From: Rikenellaceae bacterium
GTDB lineage: Bacteria; Bacteroidota; Bacteroidia; Bacteroidales; Rikenellaceae
Reading direction: 5' to 3'
Length of the DNA: 64,000 bases
NCBI GenBank assembly: GCA_015060045.1
Contig: SUZH01000003.1
Span: 124,001-188,000 of the forward strand
In this document: positions 56,433-64,000 of the stretch, piece by piece
How the letters are laid out: each line of letters opens with the position of its first letter
How positions within the stretch are numbered: position 1 is the stretch's first letter
Notes under the pieces: model-generated
The model's database searches: none
Seen by the model: the letters and a program-made list of their open reading frames with translations, nothing else
What the model was told of the DNA's origin: nothing
Position numbers and translations under genes: made by a program

Positions 56433-59081
56433 CTATCGCTCGGGATAGGGTTGCCCCACCTCGAAGCCGAGTGAGCGCATCCACTCTACGGTCTGGATAT
56501 CGACCTCCTCGTTGCGATCGGCCCACATACCCGCCTTCACATAGCGCTCGCGCTGTGCATCGATGAATTGGCGAATCGGGAACTCCGGCAACGGTTGTTG
56601 CTCATTCTCCTCGCGCTGCGAGGGACGCTCCGTACGGTTGAATATCTCGTTGCGTGTCGGACGGCGCTCGCCCTCCCACTTGAAACCCTCGAGATACATC
56701 GAGACATCGGCCGGAATGCGGTCAATCGGGTAGATCGGCCAGACGGGGTTGGTGCGATAGACAATCTTGGCGAGCTGGCGCTCCTCGATGTAGAAGGTTG
56801 CATCGCCACTCTCGATCACAGCCATCATCACCACCTGTTGCGGCATACCATCCTTCTGGAAGAAGATCGTCTGCACGTTGCCGTTCACATCGACGCGGTA
56901 GAGGTCGTTGTCGGCAAAATAGGCAAACATCTCCTTGCCACGAATCTGATCGTAGTAGACCGTATCGAACTGCGAGGCCATCATCGGCGTACCGACAAAC
57001 TCGGCATGCTCGATCTGACTGTTGGCCGTATAGATATCCATCACCTCGGAGGTGATCTGGTTCGTCTCGTTCCACAAGACAGGCTTCAGATAGAGGTGAG
57101 CCGTCGAGTCAAGTGAACGCGCCGTCAGCGAGTCGCACACAGCCTGGAAGTCGGTGCGGTAGATCTTCACGTTGCGGAAGCCCTTCACGAAGCGATACAT
57201 GCTGTCGATCACCTGTGTCGTATCGGTTGGGGTAATCAAGAGTGTAATGCGGTGTAACGAATCAAGCGAATCGGCAAAACGACCCATGATCGAATCGACA
57301 AAATTCAGGTCGATAGGCACCAGCGAATCTACCTGGCGGAAGGTGGCCGAATCGATCAGATGGACAATGCCCTTCCGTCGATCACGCTCCATGCGGGCCT
57401 GCATCTTGGCACGTGCCTTCTCCTTGCGGGCAGCCTGCTTGATCGAGTCACGCTCCTCGATAGCGCGCAACTTAATATTGGCTCTACGCTGACGCTCCTC
57501 ACCAATCGAATCGAGCAGGATCTTCTTGGCGGCGGCCTTCTCGGCACGTTTTGCCTCGGCTGCAGCACGGGCCGCCTCCTTGAGTCGTTGCTTCTCCAAA
57601 GCCAGGCGCTCCTTGGGCGAAAGGGTATCGGCCGGAATCGTATCCGCTCCAGCCACCTGCACCGAATCGGGTACCTCCACCGTCTCGGGAGCAGGCGTAT
57701 CCTCACCATCGTTCTCCGACTGCTCGGCCTCGGCTTCACGCTTGGCTTCCTCTTTGGCAGCAGCCTCCTGACGCTTCTGTTGCATCTGCTCGGCAAAGCC
57801 CTTACGAGCTGTCGGCAGCGAGGGTGTAGCTTGCTTATCGGCCTGTTTTTCGGCCTGCTGAGCGGGTGTTTGCTCCCCGTTCGGGCGCAAAGTCGGTTGC
57901 TGGGTCGTCGGTTCCGTATCCGACTCCACGACATCATCCGCCGGAGCATCCGTCGTTTGCGACAACGCTGCTACGGGCTCCTCCACAGGTGTCACCTGCT
58001 CCGAATCACTCGCCACGGAATCCGCCTGCTGCATGGACAACGAATCGGCCATCGGCTCCTCCACCGCATACTCGTTCGGAATCGGATCTCCGATCTTCAA
58101 CAGGTAGAGATAGAGCGAATCGCTTCGCATAAAGATCGAGTCGGCATTACGCTCCGTATCGTAGTTGATCAGCACGGGATCCTTCGTTAGGAAGCCCTTG
58201 CCCGTCGCCTCCCAATACTCGCCGTAGTCGCCAAAAATCAGGTTCTTATGCTCCGTCTCATTGATTTGCAGGTTATTGCGCATCACCACATACTGATCGG
58301 CACGGAAGTAATCGAGTGTATCGCTCCACATCTCCTGCGTCTCGGTCAGCAGGTAGCTGTTCTCGGTCACCATGTAACGCTGCTCAGCCTTGCTGTACTC
58401 ACCACGATTGCCGTAGAGGTAGTTGCCGTCGGCATCCCAGATGTGGGTGTTATTATAAAAATAGGCGTGATCGCTCGCCGTATTGTAGCAGACCGAGTCA
58501 CCGCGCATGTCATACTCGTCGTTGTGCATCTCGACATTCTCGACGGCAATGAGATTCTTCTCGTTCGAGTAGTAGTAGCCGCGCTCCGACTCCACCACGT
58601 TATCGCGGTTCGTCAGTACACCGCCATCCCAGAAACGACCGATATTATCCTTCGTATTGAAGCTGAAGTTATAGGTATAGAGCGTGGCATCGCCGTCGAT
58701 CACCTTCACGATGTGCGAGTAGACCTGCACCTCGTTCAGGATGCCGTCGTAGTCGGCTCGATCGCCATACATGTAGGTCGTGTTCTTGTTGATCAACACG
58801 TTGCCGAAGCACTCGATACGCGTATCCGAATAGCGCACGGCACTATCACACGTAATCACGGCCCCATTGTGCTGAGCAGCCACATTGCCCACCAGGAACA
58901 AGACAGAATCTCCCGGGGCGATAGGGCCCGAGAGATCCGATTTGAGGTGAATGATCTTCTTTTCGGCCTCCTGATGATCCGCGGCCGCACGCTCCCTGCC
59001 ACCCTGTGCAAAGAGCAGCGAGCAGCACACCACCAGTGCCAGCAATATTCCGATTCGGCTACGCACGACTACTTCACCCAA
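56433..59081 (-). CDS. OstA/LptA-like periplasmic protein with large low-complexity insertion
   Basis: OstA-like N-terminus (ALVVCCSLLFAQGG; IIHLKSDLSG; LFLVGNVAAQHNGAVITCDSAVRYSDTRIECFGNVLINKNTTYMYGDRADYDG). Overlaps the upstream surA-like gene by 13 bp. Confidence 0.85.
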   Translation of the reverse strand: MGEVVVRSRIGILLALVVCCSLLFAQGGRERAAADHQEAEKKIIHLKSDLSGPIAPGDSVLFLVGNVAAQHNGAVITCDSAVRYSDTRIECFGNVLINKNTTYMYGDRADYDGILNEVQVYSHIVKVIDGDATLYTYNFSFNTKDNIGRFWDGGVLTNRDNVVESERGYYYSNEKNLIAVENVEMHNDEYDMRGDSVCYNTASDHAYFYNNTHIWDADGNYLYGNRGEYSKAEQRYMVTENSYLLTETQEMWSDTLDYFRADQYVVMRNNLQINETEHKNLIFGDYGEYWEATGKGFLTKDPVLINYDTERNADSIFMRSDSLYLYLLKIGDPIPNEYAVEEPMADSLSMQQADSVASDSEQVTPVEEPVAALSQTTDAPADDVVESDTEPTTQQPTLRPNGEQTPAQQAEKQADKQATPSLPTARKGFAEQMQQKRQEAAAKEEAKREAEAEQSENDGEDTPAPETVEVPDSVQVAGADTIPADTLSPKERLALEKQRLKEAARAAAEAKRAEKAAAKKILLDSIGEERQRRANIKLRAIEERDSIKQAARKEKARAKMQARMERDRRKGIVHLIDSATFRQVDSLVPIDLNFVDSIMGRFADSLDSLHRITLLITPTDTTQVIDSMYRFVKGFRNVKIYRTDFQAVCDSLTARSLDSTAHLYLKPVLWNETNQITSEVMDIYTANSQIEHAEFVGTPMMASQFDTVYYDQIRGKEMFAYFADNDLYRVDVNGNVQTIFFQKDGMPQQVVMMAVIESGDATFYIEERQLAKIVYRTNPVWPIYPIDRIPADVSMYLEGFKWEGERRPTRNEIFNRTERPSQREENEQQPLPEFPIRQFIDAQRERYVKAGMWADRNEEVDIQTVEWMRSLGFEVGQPYPER
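57372..58061 (-). other. Low-complexity/coiled-coil insertion within the OstA/LptA-like CDS
   Basis: Encodes EEPMADSLSMQQADSVASDSEQ...AAARAAAEAKRAEKAAAKK...RKEKARAKMQARMERDRRKG (~230 aa; Ala/Glu/Lys/Gln rich). Confidence 0.75.
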
Positions 59082-60475
59082 TTTTTGTTCTCAAACTCGC
59101 CGTCGCGGAATTCGGGGGCAATGTAGACATACATGCCCTGAATCTTCTCCGACAGCCACTCGTTGAAGACGCGCTCCTTCTTCGCCTGCAGAGCCAACTG
59201 CTCGAGGCGCAGGTAGTCATCGGCCAGCGATGCCGTGTGGGTCGGGATGACCTTCACCAACTTTACAACCTTGGCCAGCTGATCCTGCAGGGCGTCGGTC
59301 GTGAGGAACGAATCCGAAACATCACCCTCCTTCATCATGATCAGGTGGTTGTAGTCGTCAAGAGCACTGAACTGGGCAAAATCCTCGCGCAGGAACTTCG
59401 TCACCATCAGGTTGGCATCGAAGGCCTGGTAGCGCTCCAGAATCGCCTGGTTCGAGACGATACCGCCATTCATCTTCGAGGTCTTATCATCCGAGTGCTC
59501 CAAAGCCGCCTGCTCGAAGGTGAGCGAATCGACGCGGATCAAACGCACCAGGCTATCGAGCGTCGTGAGCGACTCGGTCAACTCCTCCGACGTGTAGGAG
59601 GGCTTGAGGATGATGTGGCGGAAATGATAGAGCTGCCCCTGCTTGCCCAGCAGCTCGATGATGTGGAAGCCGAACTGCGACTCCACCACCTCCGAGATCT
59701 GGCCTACACGCAGCTGCTCCAAAGCGTCACCGAAGGCGGGATCGAGACCCGACAGCGGCGTGGGATCCATCTCACCACCGCGCATGGCCGTACCATCCTG
59801 CGAATACATACGCGCCAGGTTGGCAAACTTAGCCTGCCCGTTGATGATACGCTCGCGCATCTCCAACAGACGCTCCTTGGTACGCTGCTTGGCCTCCTTG
59901 ATCGACTTGGGATACTTCGTGATGTGGGCATAGACATACTGCTCGGCCACGGTCGGCAGGCTATCCTTCGAGAGCGAATTGTAGTAGTGCTCCACCTCGC
60001 CCGGGATGACCGAGACCTTGCTCTCCACCTCGTAACGCATCGACTGGGCAAACGACTGCTCGCGGGCGCGCTGCTGCAACATCTCGCGGATGTTGAAGAT
60101 CGGCATGTGGTACATGGTCTCCACCTTGGAGATCGAACCCACCTCGGTAATCATCGACTGCACCTGATCCTCAACACGCGTGAGGATATCGCCCTCGTTG
60201 ACCGATACCGAGTCGATCTGACCCTGGTGATAGAGCAACTTCTGCGTCATCATGGCCTCCAGCGCCTCGTTCATCGGGTCACGGTCCGACGTGTAGCCCT
60301 CGGCACGACGCTGCTCAACCAGCTGGCGGGCATACTCCGACACCTCGGAGTGCAGGATCGACGAAGCGCCGACCACAGCCACCACCTTATCGAGCATCAC
60401 CTGACGCTTTTGTGCCCATACGGCCGTCATGCACACAACGGCCGCCATCATCATAAGAAGAATTTTTTTCGACAT
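59069..60475 (-). CDS. SurA-like peptidyl-prolyl isomerase
   Basis: Signal peptide; SurA_N-like VLDKVVAVVGASSILHSEVSEYARQ; two parvulin domains (FANLARMYSQDGTAMRGGEMDPTPLSGLDPAFGDALEQLRVGQISEVVESQFGFHIIELL; YHFRHIILKP). Confidence 0.93.
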   Translation of the reverse strand: MSKKILLMMMAAVVCMTAVWAQKRQVMLDKVVAVVGASSILHSEVSEYARQLVEQRRAEGYTSDRDPMNEALEAMMTQKLLYHQGQIDSVSVNEGDILTRVEDQVQSMITEVGSISKVETMYHMPIFNIREMLQQRAREQSFAQSMRYEVESKVSVIPGEVEHYYNSLSKDSLPTVAEQYVYAHITKYPKSIKEAKQRTKERLLEMRERIINGQAKFANLARMYSQDGTAMRGGEMDPTPLSGLDPAFGDALEQLRVGQISEVVESQFGFHIIELLGKQGQLYHFRHIILKPSYTSEELTESLTTLDSLVRLIRVDSLTFEQAALEHSDDKTSKMNGGIVSNQAILERYQAFDANLMVTKFLREDFAQFSALDDYNHLIMMKEGDVSDSFLTTDALQDQLAKVVKLVKVIPTHTASLADDYLRLEQLALQAKKERVFNEWLSEKIQGMYVYIAPEFRDGEFENKNWVK

Positions 60476-60490
60476 ATCTGTTTTTCTGTT

Positions 60491-61393
60491 TTATTCTTTC
60501 ACCTCTTCGGGGATCGTTTCCTCCTCCCCTTTTGTCTCATGCAGACGAATCGTCCCCTCCTCCATCGAGGTTTGGTAGAGTTGTTCCTCATGTTCGCGGA
60601 TCACACGCTGCTGACGACCGTTGAAGAGAATGCGGCGAATCGTCGGGCGCAACTGTTCAAAGGGCACCACATCTCCCACGCGGCTCACCTTATCGATGCG
60701 GAAATAGTAATAGGCATCGCGGTCGTTCATCTCCTGGATGCCCGATTTCTGCAACAAAGCATCGTAACTCTCCGAGCGGAAGGTCGGCAGGTGATTCAGA
60801 AAATCGGCCCAATCGACCCACGTCTCGGTGTAATCCGACAAGACAAACTCCTGCTTGAGGCAAATATCACGAAAATCCTGCTGGCGCGACTCCTGGGTCG
60901 AGGCCATCAACTCCTTCAGACGAGTTCGCTGGCGATAGCTCTTCGGCACACGCACCACGCAACCCTTTACAATCGTGCGATCGAGTCTGAAATCGCCTTT
61001 GTTGCTGTTGTAGTAGGCGGCCAACTCCTCCTCGGTAAAGGTCGTATCGACCAAGCGATCGACGTAGAACTGATCAAGTTTGCGGATCAAAAGCGATTGG
61101 CGATACTCCTCCACCTGGCGGTCGATATCGGCTACCGACGACGAGAAGAGCTGCTCGGCCTCCTGCAACTTCAGTTGGCGACGCACCCAACGATCCACAA
61201 AGACATGGGCATAGGCCGAGGAGTCGGCGGCCGACAATCCACTCGGGATCGAACGACGCAACTCTTCGACAGTGAGCTCCTTATCGCCCACCTCTGCCAG
61301 CAGTTCCGACCCTGCAAAATAACGCGGAAGCTCCTGACATGCAGCCAGGAGCAACGCCATCAGCAAAATCAAATATCGGTTCGTGCGTTGCAT
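60491..61393 (-). CDS. SurA/PpiC-like lipoprotein (divergent parvulin)
   Basis: MQRTNRYLILLMALLLAACQELP lipobox; ELLAEVGDKELTVEELRRSIPSGLSAADSSAYAHVFVDRWVRRQLKLQEAE. Confidence 0.8.
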   Translation of the reverse strand: MQRTNRYLILLMALLLAACQELPRYFAGSELLAEVGDKELTVEELRRSIPSGLSAADSSAYAHVFVDRWVRRQLKLQEAEQLFSSSVADIDRQVEEYRQSLLIRKLDQFYVDRLVDTTFTEEELAAYYNSNKGDFRLDRTIVKGCVVRVPKSYRQRTRLKELMASTQESRQQDFRDICLKQEFVLSDYTETWVDWADFLNHLPTFRSESYDALLQKSGIQEMNDRDAYYYFRIDKVSRVGDVVPFEQLRPTIRRILFNGRQQRVIREHEEQLYQTSMEEGTIRLHETKGEEETIPEEVKE

Positions 61394-61447
61394 ACCAAAG
61401 GGCAAAGATACTATTTTTTCGGTGAAATAACGCGCGCCTGAGGGGGA

Positions 61448-62350
61448 TTATTGCTTTTCGGAGCTAATTTTCTGCTCCTCGGAAGCATTTTGCGGCGATT
61501 CTACGGAGGTTGTCGACCGCGATTGCTCCGCTTGCAGGAGTCGCCAGATCCGAATCAGCGAGCCGACACACAACACCAACGCTGTAGCATAGAAGATCAA
61601 ATAGCCCGTTTGCGACTCGCCAAAGAGCGAACGGAAGGTCTGATCACCATAGCCTGCCAAGGTCATAAAATAGGCAATGGCGTTATTGAGTGCATGCAGG
61701 ATGATCGGTGCCCATAACGTATTGCATACATGATAGATAAATGCAAGCACAAGACCCAGTACAAAGGCATTAACGACCGGCACGGGCTGCACGTGCATCA
61801 AGCCGAAAACAAGGGCCGAAAGCACCATCGAACGGGCTACGCCATAGCGTGTACGGAGCGATCCGTAAATCTGACCGCGGCAGATCCACTCCTCAAAGCA
61901 GGGAGCGATCACAACAACGGCCAAAAACGACCACCAACCGCGACCAAAATCCTGGTTCGGCGTGGGCATCAACTCATACAACGGTTCGAGCACAATCGAG
62001 GCGGCCAGCATCAGGAGAAAGCACCACCCGATCAGCAGGGGTTTCAGCCCTTTATAGCCCAATCCGATGTGGATTGTCTGCGCCTTGCGCAGTCGGCGAT
62101 ACCACCAGATTAGCAGAGCCGTAAGGGTCAATGCGACAAGACTCGTAAGGGCCAGGAAACGCCCCTTGGCAAAGGGCTCCAGATCGATGATTCCCTGTCC
62201 CGTAAAGAGCAGTGCGATCGAGCCGATCAGTGTTACGACAATCTGCACGGCGATAAAGATACCGAACATGGCCAACAGGTCGCCATAGGTCGGGAAACGT
62301 CGATTGATCATCCACTCCGCTTGCGGGTTTTCTTGCTTCGTTGTATCCAT
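61448..62350 (-). CDS. CPBP family intramembrane metalloprotease
   Basis: APCFEEWICRGQIYGSLRTRYG (EExxxR), GLMHVQPVPVVNAFVLGLVLAFIYHVCNTLWAPIILHALNNAIAYF. Confidence 0.93.
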   Translation of the reverse strand: MDTTKQENPQAEWMINRRFPTYGDLLAMFGIFIAVQIVVTLIGSIALLFTGQGIIDLEPFAKGRFLALTSLVALTLTALLIWWYRRLRKAQTIHIGLGYKGLKPLLIGWCFLLMLAASIVLEPLYELMPTPNQDFGRGWWSFLAVVVIAPCFEEWICRGQIYGSLRTRYGVARSMVLSALVFGLMHVQPVPVVNAFVLGLVLAFIYHVCNTLWAPIILHALNNAIAYFMTLAGYGDQTFRSLFGESQTGYLIFYATALVLCVGSLIRIWRLLQAEQSRSTTSVESPQNASEEQKISSEKQ

Positions 62351-62523
62351 AGGCAATTGATTCGAAGGTTATTTCGCTTCAAAGGTACATAATTTTCGGT
62401 TAGTTTTCCGTTTTAATGCTGGAATATTCGCGGAAATTGTGTAATTTTGTCCCGCATTATGGCCTTGTTTGCCGTCCTGCAAAATAAGTTCAAACTACGT
62501 TACGAAAAGAGTATAAATACGAT

Positions 62524-63318
62524 ATGGCAAAAGTAATCGCACTGGCAAACCAAAAAGGAGGCGTCGGCAAGACCACGACAGCCATTAACCTGGCTGCATC
62601 GCTGGCCCTGCTGGGCAAGAAAGTCCTGCTGCTCGACGCCGATCCGCAGGCCAATGCTACCTCCGGATTGGGATTTGATATCGACCTGGAGGGCATCTAC
62701 GAGTGCATCACGGGACAACGTCGTGCCGAGGAGGTGATCCTCAAGAGCGAGGATGTGAAGAACCTCTGGGTGCTGCCCTCGTCGATCGACCTCGTGGCTG
62801 CCGAGACGGAGCTGGCGGCGATGGAGAATGCCCACCACGTGATCAAGCAGATTGTCGAGAGCGTCCGCGAGAAGTTTGACTACATCTTCATCGACTGCTC
62901 ACCCTCGCTGGGTTACACGACCCTCAACATCCTCACGGCGGCCGATTCGGTCCTGATTCCCGTGCAGTGCGAATACCTCGCCCTGGAGGGTCTCTCGAAA
63001 CTGCTTTCGACGATTCGCAAGGTAAAGTCATCGCTCAATCCGGCTCTCGAGATTGAGGGCTTCCTCCTCACGATGTACATGCGCAACCGCCTGAACAACC
63101 AGGTGGTAAGCGAGGTCCGCAACCACTTCGGCGAGCTGGCCTACGAGACGATCATCCAGCGCAACATCCGCCTCGGCGAGGCCCCCTCGCACGGCAAACC
63201 GGTGATGTTGTACGACGCCTCGGCAAGCGGCTCGGTGAGCTACCTGCAATTGGCACGCGAGTTTCTGAAGCGCAACCGCCGTGCCGCCAAAACCAAGAAA
63301 AACGAACAAGAAGCATAA
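62524..63318 (+). CDS. parA: Chromosome-partitioning ATPase ParA/Soj
   Basis: [91 protein letters not shown]. Confidence 0.97.
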   Translation: MAKVIALANQKGGVGKTTTAINLAASLALLGKKVLLLDADPQANATSGLGFDIDLEGIYECITGQRRAEEVILKSEDVKNLWVLPSSIDLVAAETELAAMENAHHVIKQIVESVREKFDYIFIDCSPSLGYTTLNILTAADSVLIPVQCEYLALEGLSKLLSTIRKVKSSLNPALEIEGFLLTMYMRNRLNNQVVSEVRNHFGELAYETIIQRNIRLGEAPSHGKPVMLYDASASGSVSYLQLAREFLKRNRRAAKTKKNEQEA

Positions 63319-63321
63319 ACC

Positions 63322-64000
63322 ATGAAGAAGCAGAAGGGATTAGGCCGTGGCTTGGATGCCATCTTCGGCACCGAAAAGATCGACCTGAAGGCCGCACCGA
63401 TGAGCAAGATGCTCGAAATCGAGGTGGAGAAGATCATCCCCAACCCCACGCAGCCCCGTACGGAGTTCGACGAGGAGGCGCTCGACGAGTTGGCCGACTC
63501 GATTCGTCAACTGGGTATCATTCAGCCCATCACCGTCCGCAAAGCCGAGGATGAGAAGTACATCATCATCAGCGGTGAGCGTCGTTGGCGTGCGGCACAA
63601 CGTGCCGATCTGAAGTGCCTGCCCGCCTACGTGCGCGAGGTGGACGATGAGAATCTGCACGCCATGGCTCTTGTGGAGAATATCCAGCGCCAGGACCTGA
63701 ATGCCATTGAGATTGCACTCGGCATGCAGCGCCTGCTGGAGGAGTGCAACCTCACGCAGGATGCCCTCTCGGAGAAGGTGGGTAAGAAGCGCTCGTCGGT
63801 GGCAAACTATTTGCGTCTACTGAAGCTCCCGAACGAGGTACAGCTGGCCCTGAAGGAGGGGCTGATCTCGATGGGTCACGCCAAAGCCATCGCCGGTGCA
63901 CCCGAGGAGGAGCAGGTTCGCCTGGTCAAGAAGTGCATCAAAAAGGCACTGTCGGTGCGTCAGATCGAGGAGCTGGTACGCACCATGAATGAAGCACAGA
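63322..64000 (+). CDS. parB: Chromosome-partitioning protein ParB, truncated by window end
   Basis: MKKQKGLGRGLDAIFGTEKID...IIPNPTQPRTEFDEEALDELADSIRQLGIIQPITVRK...YIIISGERRWRAAQ...ALVENIQRQDLNAIEIA...GKKRSSVANYLRLLKLP. Confidence 0.97.
   Translation, partial: MKKQKGLGRGLDAIFGTEKIDLKAAPMSKMLEIEVEKIIPNPTQPRTEFDEEALDELADSIRQLGIIQPITVRKAEDEKYIIISGERRWRAAQRADLKCLPAYVREVDDENLHAMALVENIQRQDLNAIEIALGMQRLLEECNLTQDALSEKVGKKRSSVANYLRLLKLPNEVQLALKEGLISMGHAKAIAGAPEEEQVRLVKKCIKKALSVRQIEELVRTMNEAQ

Noticed and set aside
59006-61441. 811-aa plus-strand ORF and other long antisense ORFs (e.g. 30945-32987, 33032-34759, 45895-47895, 50516-52564, 26302-27948, 20451-22034)
   Set aside because: They lie opposite well-supported genes. 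Where I checked the register (M3 peptidase, valS, ileS, the SurA-like genes) they are codon-aligned with the sense gene. Their translations lack recognisable domains, and they are explained by avoidance of TTA/CTA/TCA in the sense genes.

Overview
This is a gene-dense chromosomal window from a Bacteroidota genome, probably a gut Rikenellaceae/Alistipes-like organism (lineage inferred from gene families and TAnnTTTG-type promoters, not verified). It holds about 46 supported CDSs. Housekeeping genes include rpoN, asnS, rlmH, nadC, rsmE, serS, kdsB, lon, valS, rnhA, an msbA-like ABC exporter, ileS, a DksA-like gene, a surA/LptA-like block and parAB. Accessory content includes a Wza/BY-kinase pair, a BspA-like LRR lipoprotein, an orphan LuxR-type regulator with a TonB receptor, a pectin-directed CAZyme cluster (CE8, GH51, GH106, GH105, GH28) without SusC/SusD, and tandem M3 peptidases. 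I saw no rRNA, tRNA, CRISPR array, transposase or prophage. I did not find a convincing new multi-gene defence or mobile system. The best leads are: an intact LacZ-like protein that has lost all recognisable catalytic motifs; a (Gly-Tyr)7 BY-kinase tail with scrambled synonymous codons; an AT-rich dispersed repeat that forms the 3' end of kdsB; interlocked divergent promoters at asnS; a ~230-aa low-complexity insertion in an LptA/OstA-like protein; and a DUF2156-GNAT fusion. All family calls were made by eye from translated motifs, with no database search.
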